A stretch of DNA of 64,000 bases from Phoronis australis. Lineage: Eukaryota; Phoronida; Phoronidae. The position numbers and the translations under genes were made by a program. Each line of letters opens with the position of its first letter. The first letter of the stretch is position 1. A model generated the notes under the pieces. The model was given only the letters and a program-made list of their open reading frames with translations, ran no database searches and was not told the DNA's origin. The stretch lies in NCBI GenBank assembly GCA_002633005.1, contig NMRA01000440.1:177748-241747 (forward strand), in the 5' to 3' direction. Shown here in pieces: positions 37,401-52,400 of the stretch.

Positions 37401-40400
37401 GAAATTGTCAGGCAACGTCGTAATCAGACGCTTTTTGATCAAAGTACCATAGAAGCTAATGCCTTGCTCACATACTGGGCAATGCTTGCCCCAATACTGT
37501 CCACTGAATTACTGTCCACTGAATTACTGTCCACTGAATTACATTCCAGCGGATCAGGTGACTTTTATAAATCACAAACATTCTGACAACACTTCCAATA
37601 ACAGCATGACTGTCACCTCAATACGACAAAAAACTCAAATGACAGACTCAATGTATCAACTGCACTTGACATACTTCTGAATTCATTCCAGAAAGAAATG
37701 CATGCAACTACAACTACTAATCAAACAGATAAATATATATTTTTGACTGTCACATTGACAAAACACCAAACACTTTGTGATTAGGATGATAACTATAACC
37801 CTCAAGTCACCTAACTGTTTAAGTCAAAGTACAACCAGAAACATCTAAGGATGCAATCTAAGTGAAGACTACGACAGAAGCAACATCAAAAGTTGTACAT
37901 TTTGTTTCCAGAAATGTAATTAACATTTCTCAGACAACCCAAGCCCAAACTTTTATTCATTACGGTAGTTGGACCTCAAAATAAATGTTATTTGAACACA
38001 TTGCTGCATTCATGTTCCAATTGATAGGTCATGAACTAGCCTCGAAATTATTTCTTGTCAACATAAATTTGTGCAAAGTCACTATGAACAACAGAAGAGT
38101 AAAGACAGTTACGAACAACCTAACACTTAGAATACATACTGTTTTCACTGAAGTTGTAGTTGAATAAGGAATCAGAATCCCGCTTCCTTCCCGAGTTGAC
38201 TGAAATAAGAAATAGAGTCTGAATAAAACATCATCCCACTAAAGTACAACCATAGACACTACTATTTCCACACCACAAATTACCAGTTGAGCAGACTCTC
38301 TATAACCTACTGTAAACACCCTAATAAGTGCCCAGGGTGGAGTTTATAATAACCTAAGACGGATGAAACCTGGTTTCCAAAACAGGAGAAGTCAGAAGCT
38401 AGGATACATCAAATTTACGCTCTGTGACGTATCTGTAACCTATGGCAGACTTTCTACAAACTTGTGGTGCATTGTGATCAAACTTCTTTGTTAAATTACG
38501 ATCACTGCAGAAAACTGTGCTGAAATCCCAGGGCGTAAACTTGCCGATGCGTCACTGACTCACAATTGTTGACAGGCAACAAGAGAAAGGTGGAGTGTTG
38601 AAATGCAACCATAACTGCACCGCAAATGGTGTGCTTCTAGGGGTGTTTATTTTGCATCGTAAAAATGGCCATTAGATGGCTCAAAACACGTTGAACGCAT
38701 GGAAAAATGGGAAGGTGTCATTGTGTCTCAAAACGGCCAAATTTCAAAATCCACAAAGAACTCCAAAGATATAAAGCAAACGTAAAAAAACAAACTGCAA
38801 TTAGAAACCAATACAGAAATAGTAGTAGAATCCGTCCATCTGCTGTCAAGTTAATAGGAATACAATTCCAAAATATCAAAAACATCTTACAAGGGACTTA
38901 GGAGATACAGCCGTATACAAGAAAAAATGTCACATTTGCCAGGGAAAATGCAATGTGATGATCTAGGTGTGCAATGTACCTACAGAAATTAACAAAAGCT
39001 GTAAAGCAGAACGTGTTTCTTATTTAGCACTTGCTAGTCTCGCCTAAAATTAAAACGTGCGAGAATTGTCTCGGTAGGGCCGATATATAATAATGTCCCA
39101 TGACGTGTACACCCTGCTCTCACCAAGCACTTAACCATCGCAAAAGATCTTCCTCAATATCAGAGAATTTCACTTTTCCTTTACAACCACCATTTTGTGC
39201 TTTCGCCTCACATGTGCCATTTGTGCTGGTGATTTCAGCTCAACCTCAACAGTTTGCCATTCCCAAACTCTTTTTCTATCGATGTTGAACGTCTTTGCCG
39301 CCTGACTACTACTGTTAAGTTTCGCAAATTCAACAACTTTGAAGCTTAAACATACGAATGTAGTTTTCTTGTTAGGAGAGGTTTAACTTTCCATGATGCG
39401 AATTTTACTGGAAAAGGGGCAAGAAAACCATGGTTGAAACAGTGTGTGTCAGTCGCTTTAGTGTAAGGGTGAGGAGGTGTTCACTTATAAGTGGGGAATT
39501 TTATCAGACATTTGACTTTAAAAAACAACAATTATGAGTAAATTAATATTAAGGTGATTAATAAAAAAATTCCTTAAAAATAACACAAAAGTTTTTTATA
39601 TCAGATACTTTTGGAAATTAGTGCCAATATTTATTTCTTGGCGATGCTATGCTACCTGTGGTTTCATGAATAAATAGTTCCCATAGACTAATGTCAACGA
39701 TGACAAGAATATAGCGCGCGCTTCCTGGCCACGTGCTTTTAACACCAGATTTCTTTGTTCATGAGAAAGTCATCTGCTGAATGACACGCTTGAGTACCAG
39801 TCTTCAATTCATGGTTTTCACTTGTACAAAGAAATTTGGAATTCTGTTAAGGATGAATAATTGGAAACATTACATAAAACATTCAATCCCATTGACAAGT
39901 ATGCTGCGTACCATAAAGGGACACATTCCTAGAGAGATCAGCAAAACTGGTGCATTCTTTTTGAAGCACGTGAAAGTCACGGCTAAATACCGACATAGCG
40001 GCGAGGCTGGTGATCTAGAAATTACATGCACAATGATTTTTCCAGGACTGCTTGATATTGTAACAGGGAAAATCTGAAATATTTTATCAACATTAGGCAA
40101 CTCTCAGCAGCTTTGTTACGTGTGTCACTCAGTGGACCTGTTTAGGAACTCTAATGTGCCCCTGAACCCAAATGAAGCATCTCAACCTGAACTGTAAAAA
40201 GAACCGCACGGACATAAGTGTCATATTTTTCACAACTACTGATATGACTGGGTGCAAGTTGCGGGATAATACAGTAACTCCACAAGACTGGGTGCAAGTT
40301 GTGGGATAATACAGTAACTCCACAACACAGAGTGTAAGTTGTGGGACAATACAGTAACTCCACAAGACTGAATGTAAGTTGTGGGATAATACAGTAACTC

Positions 40401-43400
40401 CACAACACAGAGACAGGCAATGATAGTTCAATGATCTCTGTACACACAGCTCACTGACCCATGTACTGAATCATCAGACCTACCAGGAGATTCAACAAAT
40501 CCAGACATAGGATGCGCTGTAGTGGTTGTCGTGGAGATGGTGGTGGTTGCCAGGGATACCTGCGTGCCTGCTGTAGTGGTGGTGTTCAGTTCCCACGGGT
40601 CATTGGTGTAGTTTAAGCTCAGCCATGTTGAGCCATCTGGTTCAACACACTTCATGTAGTCATTGGCACCTGTTCAGACAGAAACACATTCACTTTACAA
40701 TACTGCCACCTCTTCACAAGTTACTCCAAACATGAAGTTACAACGAGAAAAAATATCATGCTCACTAATATTGGTTATAATAAATCTTTTATCACATGAA
40801 ATTATCTCTAAGAATAAATCACACAAATCATTTTAAGACAGTCCAAAGAAAATCACATTTGGACTTAAGGCAAGCAACTGCTTCTTTCCAAAAGTTAAAC
40901 AACTCACGTGCTATAACAATGTCAGAGGAACTGGGTATGATGTTAACCTGCCAATCATAGATTGTGTACGGGCTACAGTCAGGGCAGACAGAATGAAGAC
41001 GTAGGCGCTTATCTGAGTTAATCACACCATCAGAGCAGTCGACACACTGCACACTTAGCCTATCAAAAGAGAAGGAGGAAGAGAGGTATTGTAACACAAA
41101 GACACTTGTATCAATGTAAGCAGTCAAGTGACATAGCACCTTTATCATAGCAACAGCCCACTAATTCATTCAGATGAACTTATTTTCACGACCACTACCC
41201 AGAGAGTCAACTAAGCAGACAACCTGCTGGTGTCCAACAGCACAAATGGAGAGACGGGAGCGTACTTACACTTCACATTCCATAGAGTCTATTCTTTCTC
41301 ATGCCTCCTTGAATAAACATTTCTCTGTTCACAACTTTGCCAAACTCACACATATTATACATGTTGTGTTGCCGTTGACAGTCTTAATCGTCACTTTTCA
41401 CACATTTATTATTCACCATTTTGATGATGTCTGGGACCAAAAAAGGCATGGTTACTTACTTGAGCCGGGACTCCTCACCCAACACAGTGATGACCTGAGT
41501 TGACCACGATGATCGCTCACCACAGATGGTGGTCAAGTTGAACACAAACTGACCGACAGGCTTCAGGAGGCGGGCTGGGAAGGTGATGGTGAGGTTGTTA
41601 GTCAGGTGGATGTCCGAAGTGTTGTGGATAAAGCAGGACTCCGTTGATCCCAGTCGACTGCATGACCAGTTGTACCTGGAGTGCACGTACAGTGTGCGAT
41701 GACGTAACCACAGTAATGCGCAATACATTGAACAAAGGACTGTTCCACAATACTTGTGACTAAAGGCTGGAAAGGTCATATGCATGGTGATCACACACAG
41801 ACTTGTGTGGTCTAGCATAACCACTCTTATAATACAAGGTCATATGCATGGTGATCACACACAGACTTGTGTGGTCTAGCATAACCAGTCTTATAATACA
41901 AGGTCATATGCATGGTGATCACACACAGACTTGTGTGGTCTAGCATAACCAGTCTTATAATACAAGGTCATATGCATGGTGATCACACACAGACTTGTGT
42001 GGTCTAGCATAACCAGTCTTATAATACACAGCCCAGGTTACAAGCCAGACTATGTTTAAAGCAACTGTGCAAATAAACTGTTTGTATGGTGACAGCTGAA
42101 TCTGTCCAACTAATCATACAACTGATATAGCTGTGTTCATGTAAATATCTTTATGCTAATCATCAATATTTGACATTTTCAGGCAGTCTTTCCTTTTACA
42201 GTGAATACAACATAATCCATTATTTAAATGTTTAGTAGTCACATGAATGTGTGTCAAACAGTAACTCTTCAAAGCACACACACAAAATCAAAAGCTTGAT
42301 AGTTGGCACCACCTACAATCATATTGAGCACTAAATGGGAACTTTGAAATCACCGAGTTGAAGGTAAGATAGAATAAAAATGAAGTCGTTTAATAAGCAA
42401 AATACACCCATGACCTCCATTGCGACCACAGTTCTAGTCATATAGCCAGAAACAGCTTGTGAACTACCCATTGACCTTTATATGGATGAACAAGAAACTG
42501 AAGTGCGCACATCGCAGAGTGGAGATTTATGAGATATCCCCCTCCCACCACCTGCTGGTTGACCATGTAACATGTTCTGTCGGTCTTCCTTCTCATCTGC
42601 TGGTCAATTTCCCATAACCCCTTGTGTATGTGACACTTTATACACAAAAAGATAAATTTTCATGTCCACTCAACCAGACTGGCAAAAATAGAAAAGAAGA
42701 AAAAAAAACAAATACCTGAGTGCCATTCCCGTCATATCTGGATCATTGGACAAGGAACCGTTAAGTGTCAATGTGTCGTTACGTCCAACCTCACGTTCGA
42801 TACCTCCACTGATAATGCTGATGATATTGGAAGGTTGAACAGTCAGGCTGATTTCAGCTCTTGAGTAAACTATGGTACCATTCATCTTGACCTACAACAA
42901 CATTAGTGATTGCAACATAGGACATAAGAGGTCATCAAATAGTGTAGACTCCCTGATACTCTGTATAACAAGAGTGTGGTATCCCATTAGGATCTTAAAT
43001 CAGTTATAATAACTGCTTTGGAGCTCCAGACTGGTATGATAAAGGGACACAGATGTTTACCTCAATCTGCAGGATGTAATCACCATAAGGTAGTGACCTG
43101 GCAGGCATGTACAAGACTTGGTTAGTGATGGCCGGGTAGTTGACCCCGGTGCCGTTGGCATGACGGATGGTCCACCGTGAGGTAGCCACACTGGTCAGTT
43201 GACAGTCAATGTCCAGGCTTGCCTCCACACGTATCACCTCTGAGTACAGCACCTGAACATTCAACATATGTGATATAACTTCTGAACACGACTCAGTATC
43301 AATATCAGCAACCCTAAAAGAACCAGTCTTGGTAGAAGTCTCCATATTAGTACAATTATCCATAACAGCAAAAGCACCAATATCACTAGAGGTCACAGTA

Positions 43401-46400
43401 TCAGTATCAGACATACTACCGGTATCACTAGAGGTCACAGTATGAGGTTAGTGAAACATTAACAACGTAAAGGAGTGTCTAGTAGCAGAAGATCATTAAG
43501 TTAGCAAGCCATTAATAGACAAGAGTATAAACTAGCCAGCACATCAACATATGTCTTGGGGCAAACATTACACCAATCATCCTCCTAGTCTGCACAGTAA
43601 CCTAGCCAGAGAATGTTGTTGAGTTATACAGGATGTGAACTGCTGTGTTAAAATGAATGTAGGTCACATGGTAATGGCCCATAAAACAGAAATTGTATTT
43701 TGACATTTACAAATTTATTATCAATACCACAATAAGTAGGTCATGGTAAATATGTCAAACGCTCATTAATGTAGTAGATTAGTTCAACAGCTAAAAAGAC
43801 CATCTGTGCCTTCCAGTAATGGGTGCTTACCTTGTGAGTCTGTCGCTGACTACCAAGTATCTTGATACGTGCTGGTTGACAAGGTCGTTCCACCACAAAC
43901 ACGTTCTGTGTAACGGTGAAGTTACTGACCAAGTTATGAGCCACCAGTTGCAGAATGTATTCCCCAGGGCTGGAACAGAGCAACATTAATTAGAGCAGAC
44001 CAGAGCAACCAAGTAATACTAACAGCTGGATAGTAATGTCAGCTTGACTTAACAGCCACGACCTCTGAGAAACATACACTCAGAGGAACATTACACTCTG
44101 AGGAACATTACACTCTGAGGAACATTACACTCTGAGGAACATTACACTCTGAGGAACATTACACTCTGAGGAACATTACACTCTGAGGAACATTACACTC
44201 TGAGGAACATTACACTCTGAGGAACATTACACTTTGAGGAACATTACACTTTGAGGAACATTACACTTTGAGGAACATTACACTTTGAGGAACATTACAC
44301 TTTGAGGAAAATTACACTTTGAGGAACATTACACTTTGAGGAACATTACATTTTGAGGAACATTACACTTTGAGGAACATTACACTTTTACCCATCAGTC
44401 ACATTCACTTACACTTCCAAAACAACAAACATTCAGTTACCATATCCGCCTGTTGATCGTGCCTGGCTGAATTCGGATTTTCAACATTTTCTGTTTTGAA
44501 TGCTCATGTCTCACATGTAATGGGCTTTATGCACTCCTTGAATTTTTAGTTGCTCAGTGTTAAACTAGGCTTTACCAGTAATGTACTGTACACACAGCCT
44601 CCTTACCTGCTGTACCTATGCTGAGTGTCAAGAGTGAGTGTTGTCATCTTCTGTCCATCACCAAACGACCAATCGTACGTCATATCTGAACCAAGGTAGT
44701 GGCTGGCCGTGAACATGAGTGAACTATTGACCACGTTGTTAGCACCCACGGTAATTGTCACCACTCCAACAGGTTGAATCACGTGGATTTCTAGAAGCTG
44801 TGATGTGACTTCACTCACAGGATTGGAGGCTGTAACCCGAACGTAATATCTGCACAAAAAACAACACTGTATCAATGATTGTAATCAAAATAAGAGAAAC
44901 GTCGAAGCATGACTAAATTCAAGAGTCAACGGTGCGATCAACAGACATATACAACTCACGTTTTCATCTCGCAATCGGTTACACAAACAACCCGACTTAA
45001 AACATATTAGTGTCAACTCACGGTGACTTGGGATTGGTGTATATATAACTGGTCGTCGGAATCGACTTTGGTGGGAATGTATTCTCCATGCCATAGTCCC
45101 ACAGGTACTCGGTCACAATACCAGTAACGTTAGGCTCGTAGACAGCAGTGAATTGGACCACAGCATCAGTCTCGTGCAGTGTTCCATTAGCAGTTATTGT
45201 CACACCTGTAAGATGATGGACATGTGTACCATACAGGGAAAGTGACTAGCTGAAGCTGCTACGTCCACACACTTAGCAAAGTAAGAAAGGATAAAAAAGA
45301 TAAAAGAATACGGACGTAAGTAGGTCTGTGAACCTTTTGAAAAAAGAAATTCGCTAAAAGTAATGGTTTTTTTCTTTGAACAGTAAGGCGCAGGTTTCAA
45401 AATGAGCAAGGCTCCGGCCAGTATCAGTTGTGCTGTTTCTAGAACTTATCTATCAACCTGGGCACTTCAAGAGGTGAGAGGAAACGAACATTTAAAGAGA
45501 CATTATTGGCAAGAAAAGTGATTTTCAGAGATCATCCTCTGCACAGAATGGTACGTGCATTTCCCGCTGTCCTAGTACAACACTTTTTGGCCAAGTTGAG
45601 CACCTCTCAATAAATGACAGAATATTTTAAGTATATTTGACAGGTAAAGTCAGCAGTCTTGACTTGAGTGAATGACTGGCAGGCAATGACGAGAACTGGC
45701 GATTTGTAATAAACTAATAAAATACAAATTTTGTTGTCTTATAGCTCTGGTAAAAGCTACCTTCACAAAGTCTATCCATCTGACAATTAACCCGAAAATG
45801 CATTATTAGCTGTAAAGTCGATAATGTCCATTGTAATAATTCTATATATTAATTACTTAGTTCCTTTTCATTAGCTATAACAACATCATAATGACAGAGT
45901 ACTTGGTAATAGCTTTTAGAAGTCACACAGGTCAGTCACACACTATCTCCTCAGCTACTAAGTCTTATGCCTGAAATCCAAACACCTGAAGTCCAACTGC
46001 AATGTTGCAGTCTCAATATTTTCTCTTCTACCTTAGTTTGAGCACAAGTGGTATTATTTCTGCTTGTATTTAGAGTCAAGCTACAATTTCAAGTTTTGGA
46101 GCCTGAAAATGAGGATGATCAAGTGAAAATTTCAACTGCATATTTCTCCAACAGAATCAACATGAAACTACAGATGACTAAGTGTGAGATAACCAACAGT
46201 TATCTATTGCGTACTAGAAAACAATTGTGGTTTGACTGAAGCGTGCTTCAAACCTCAACTAGCGAAATTCTACAGAAGACACTCTAGTGACTGAGGGTTC
46301 TGTAGAGTTTATTACTCAATTAATAGAATAAACAGATAATTTCAATTTCTGAGTCATCATTTCCCTTATCTAGGTCTAAACTCGTAACATTTGAAAGATT

Positions 46401-49400
46401 TATCACTCTTATAATTAGTCCTACAAATCTCTATATATGAGGAGAAACAGTCTCACCATGTAACAATTTATATCTATCTACATAAACCAAAATGCACTAC
46501 AGCATAGAATCAAAGACACATATCTCAAGGCAGTACTTTAAGAGAGCAGAAAGTATCACATTCAACAGGAGTGTAAATTTAGAGATTGCACTTGGGGTCC
46601 AGTCATGACTTACTTTGCAGTTCCTGTACGATGGCAGTTGTGAGCGTCTCACGGACTTGACTGTTGTCAAGCAAGTTGCTGGCAGTGCACGTGACAGCGT
46701 ACCTGCCCACCTCGAAGAACGTGTGATTGACAGTTGGCCCTGAGCAATGTAATAAAAATATGCATGACTATTAAACACGTGCGACATGACAAGTAAAACA
46801 TGGTTTGCCTAACTAACTTAAAGGTCTTGGTTTAATCTAGCCCATCCCATAATAGTAACAGTTTGTCTTATTTCTAACAGAAAGGTGGCTACAAACTAAC
46901 CAGATGCAACAAGACAAGACAAGTGACATACCTGCACCTACAGATTGGCTGCCATCGCCAAACTGCCACCAATACACGACATTGGTGCCGTGCTGTACAC
47001 GTGCTGTGAAGGAAATAGGCTTGCCATAGTGTTGACCACCAGATGGGCTACTGGAAATGGTCAAACCAACAGGCTTCTTCAGCAACTGAATGGTCTTGGA
47101 CGCCGTCAGATTACCAAGAGGGTTAGTGGCAGTCACTTTAATGGTATACACGCCCTCTAACAAATATCAATAAAACATGAGTCAGCAAACGAGATTAAGC
47201 TTTCACAAAAAGGAGCATTTGCTTTTAAGTTGACAGGTTAACATAACAGATTTACAAACACATATTGACAAGTGTTAACTGTGAATACAAAAACAGTTAA
47301 AAGCACAGAAATAAACAACACGCTTCCTATGCTTTCTTTCAAAAGGTACTTAACTGTGTCTTTTAGCATTTAACTACTATCCCTATGAATTTACTAATTC
47401 CACAAGATTATCATTTTATTACAAATAACACATTCTCCTTTTAGAATTGAGATGCAGGTCCTAGAAAACTTTTGCATTAGCAACATTCACGTCAAAAAGA
47501 AACAAAATTCAATTTGAACTGTCGTAGCATATGCCCCCACACATTATACATTAAACTCACCGCTGGTAAATGCAGGAGTACCATCCCCGGTGACTTCAGA
47601 CGAAAAGAAATCCTTCATCAAACCCTTCACCTGCTGTGTGGCCCCATTGCCATAGTCAAAGGTGAACTGTACATTACTGCCATACTCCACCCTGTCAAGA
47701 ACAGGAAATAGACACTGTCAGTCACTGACAAGATGGACTAAAGTGACGCTGTCAATCACTGACAAGATGGCCAAAAGTGGTCAGATCCGTCTTATGCAGT
47801 TTTCCAAAATTGTCAACAATTTCAAAATCATTAAAAACACAAGCTGAAGGGAGGGAAGTAACCGTCGTTGTACGCTTTTATAACTTTCTATAAATGTTGA
47901 TGCAAATAAGTCATCTAAAGTAAAAATTATCAGTAGTCTCAGACCACTGGTCTGTATCGACAAGGGGTCTGCACAAAACATTACGTCGGTACGTTGCTAA
48001 TAGCGGCATCCCAAAATACTCCAGCCCCATTAATCATTCTAAGGTATTTACACATAATGCATCAATAGGACACTTGTCCCCCAGTTGTGCACTGCTGCCA
48101 CGACAATTACTATTTTACTACATTCATTTTTTGTCATCTTGATAAAGATTCACAAAAACAAATAAATAACAACTGTAAAACAAACCAGAACAACACTCCA
48201 TTCTCATAATCACACAAGTCAATCAAAGCCATTTTAAAACGTCTTTCACATGTGATACATCTTTCCAATAACACACCCTTCACCTTTCACATAACACAAC
48301 CTTCACCGTAACACGTCCTTCGCCTTTTACATAGCAGGTCCTCTGCCTTCAACATGCTATGACTTTCACCTTTCACATAACATGACTTTCACCTTTCACA
48401 TAACATGACTTTCACCTTTCACATAACATGACTTTCACCTTTCACATAACATGACTTTCACCTTTCACATAAAATGACTTTCACCTTTCACATAACATGA
48501 CTTTCACCTTTCACATAACATGACTTTCACCTTTCACATAACATCATTCACACAACACATAAACTAGACCACACAGCGCTACCTAATTAAACCAATAACT
48601 AACTCACTTAGCGGTCAAAACTATATTTCTGGTGCTCCACTGTCCACCCAGTAGCTGCAGCTCGTAGGCGTCGTCCCAGACCAGGGTCAAGTCAGCCATG
48701 GGTTGGACAACAAGTACCTGGATAGAGGCAGTCACAGGCTTAGTGTAGAGCGCGTTGACCACATCTACCTTTATGGTATATTCGGATGCTGTGGCAGGGA
48801 ACACGAACACAGCTTGACTAGAGTTGGTAGTGCTGAAGAAACAGAGAACATCACCGTTTTATACAGATAACACACACCCTTTTCTTTGTTTTTAGTGTTA
48901 ACTGAAAGTAATTTGATTGCTTGAACATTCTGCTGTTTATATAGGTAACCAGTGTTGGTTAGAGTTGAACATTCTGCTGTTTATATAGGTGACCAGTGTT
49001 GGTTAGAGTTGAACAATATTTTCCACACATCAGCTTACTGATAGGGAGTAACTTCCTTCAGGGTTTCTTAATAAGGCAAAGTAGGTTCAAAATTTTGCAC
49101 AGATGTCCAAGATACCACATGAAGTTTAACGATGGTTTGTGCAATCAGATACTCCATCACAGCCGATATATTTCAGTTTCAAATTGACATTGGAACTAGT
49201 GCTTCAAAGGGCATTAAACTATGAAACAGTGTAGCACTAACAAATATAATGTTCATACAAACATTACTGAATGGTCATGCTAAGTACCACACCCAACCTA
49301 TGAATGGTCATGCTAAGTACCACACCCAACCTATTAATGGCCAGGCTCTTGCTTGAGGTTAACTGCTTTAACAACAGAAAAGTACTCACGACTGAACACG

Positions 49401-52400
49401 GATTCTGTATGACCTTAAGTTCCACCAAAAGGACAAGCCGTTGCCCGACGCAACATTCACTGTGGCAACCACTGGCCCACTGTTAAAGGGGACGACTCTT
49501 CTGGCAGTCAGAACTACCCCAGTGATCGGCTCGTCAACACTAGCGACACCATTCACCACCACCCAGGAGACCTGATTGGAGATGTTGACCTTGACCTCGT
49601 ATTCACCTATCGCAGGGAACACATGATTGAACTTGAACCTGAAGATTGGCATGATGCTGTGACTGAAACTCTGGCGCTGGTTCTCCAACTCCGTCAGTTC
49701 ATTATGCGCAACACGCAACGAGGCACCATCACTACTGGCAACCTCTAATGTGAAGTTGGCGCCGCCTTCAACCCTGAACCTCAACTCGGAGGCGCTGCCA
49801 TTGACAACAGGGGGCGTGACGAGAGATGCGGCAATTATGGGGTGTTGTGCAAAGACCTCCTTCAGAATGTCTGATGAACTGATCTCATTACTAACGGTCA
49901 ATGTTATGTTGCTGGTTCCAGCCTTAGTCCACTTGAGCAGGGCTAGTGGTGTCCTGGACATCACAGTTAGCTGGTCCGGACAAGTCCACGAGAATACAAG
50001 CTGAGAGCCTGAAGATGCAAGAACAGTCCACTTGGTGGTAAGGGGAGGGCTGGAAGTAAGGTGGAAGCAGGTGTAGACATTGGATTGATGACAATGTGTT
50101 CCTCATACTATGTCATACAATCAGCACAGCAATAACATTGTTCTAAGAACTGATTCCACAACACACAAGATCAAGTCAAGAAATAACATGCAAATCATTA
50201 TACCATTCAGAAACATATATTGGGATGGAAGACTGAATTAACTTAACATTTTTTTTAGCAGCCTGGCTCGATACCAGTATGATCCTCATTCCATAACACA
50301 TGATCAGCAGACAACAATCAAGCGAGATGTGAACAAAAGCTGATATAATAATAGTTTCTTTGCTTTAAAAACCCAAATAACGTTCCTGTCTATACGTACT
50401 TGTATAGAGGCAGTATAGAGGGACCATCAATTGCGACCTCCGTGACCTTTTCCAATACTGCGACAACAGCAAGCAGGTGTCCAAGTCTGACCATGTACAC
50501 ACCAGGCATTAGGTATGTGTGGATGATCTGTGATTGGTCAGCACCCACGCTCTCTGTCATGCCGTCACCGTAGTGGACGACAGAGGTGACACCTGACTGG
50601 AAGTTCTACAAGTAGTAAGTCTCCATTTAGATCATGTGGTTTGACAGAAGGACATCATCTTAACGGGGCGGATAATTAGAATGAAAAAATTACTTTGACA
50701 GTTTGATGAAATGACTCCATGGTCTGAGCTACCCATGATCACCATCATCAGTTTGGTGAAATGTCTATATAGTCTGAGCTACTAATGATCACCATCATCA
50801 GTTTGGTGAAATGTCTATATAGTCTGAGCTACTAATGATCACCATCATCAGTTTGGTGAAATGTCTATATAGTCTGAGCTACTAATGATCACCATCATCA
50901 GTTTGGTGAAATGTCTATATAGTCCGAGCTACTCATCATCAGCCACACTTCCAACATAGACTTGGCATATTAACTCACTACCAAACAAGGGCCATAAGAA
51001 TGAACCACCAATAAAGCCAATGTAAACCAAAATGTATTGATGACTGCGTACAACTAATAGTTACAATCAAACGTGGTACAATTCTCCCACTGTCCAGGTT
51101 GACTTACCTTGACTGTAAGCAAAACTGACTGACCAACTTCAACAATATGAGATGCAGCCGTCAGGCGAGGAGTGGAAGACATGGCAAACACTGTCACAGA
51201 ATGATGTAATGTCAGCTGACTCACTGGAAAACCAAAAGGACATTTACAGCTACATTGAAAATGATAGATATTTCTTTTGTAATTCACAATCTTTGACCAT
51301 TTGTAATTCACAATCCTTGATCATTTGCAATTCACAATCTTTGACCATTTGTAATTCATAGTCTTTGACCATTTGTAATTCAGTCTTTGACCATTTGTAA
51401 TTCACAATCTTTGACTATTTGCAGTGGCAAAATTGACAACAGTTGAGATGATACAATGCACAGTTAAACACATGTTCAAGCTTCGGAGTTTTGTGATAAA
51501 CCAATGAACATCTTAAGACAAATGAGAAGGTATCGGGAAAGCGAGGTCCACGTGGTTAAATGGCACTCAGAAATGTGACATCATATATGAACCAACAAAC
51601 CAACCTACAAACTATAATATGGGTTATAACACCCTACTCTACAAAACAAGGAGCAATATTCTATGATCATTAAGACAATGTCCAGCTGTCAAATACGCAC
51701 TTGGACAAAACCAACTGAAAAACAAAAATCAAAATCAATTCCTGACTAGTCGGTGGTTAATCTCGCCAATCGCCACCACTCTACTCACCAATATTGGACA
51801 CGGTGACATTGATGGTGTAGACACCAGGTTGGGTGAATACCATGTTACAGAATGGAAGAGCAGACACAGAGCACTGAGCACCCCAAGTATATAGCACATC
51901 ACTACGGTTACACAACATGTCTAGAAACAGATAAGACACTTCTAAACACGCTGTTTAACATAAGATGGAAAACATTTTAAACGCCATGCTACTTAAATCT
52001 TACATTCACATGTGATGTAAACATTAACTGTTTGTGGTTACACTCAACTAGAGTCATTTTAGAATTAAAAATCTCTTTACAAGCGATACAAGGTAAAAAC
52101 AATTTACAAGACTGCTTACTTCTGAGGGTATGACAAGCATCAGTTCACTTATTTTCATTCATGATTTTAATTTTAATTCAGTTTTGGACCTTGTAAATCA
52201 CAGTTTCAAGTTTCACTTAAACTAGAACCAGTGAGCACCAGTCTATATCCCGGGTTAGACATACGCTGGGTTTCATTTCAATTACACAAAATCACTAACA
52301 TTTAATGCTACATCATTAGTCATTCAAAGATACAACAATTATTTCCATGTCACTGAGGCCTAGACAGACATGTACCGAACTCATCTTTTAGACCAGGCAT

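Noticed and set aside
40129-40447. Minus-strand ORFs of about 100 codons with a repeated SCGVTVLS motif
   Set aside because: They are created by the 40-bp minisatellite next to the exon 19 donor.
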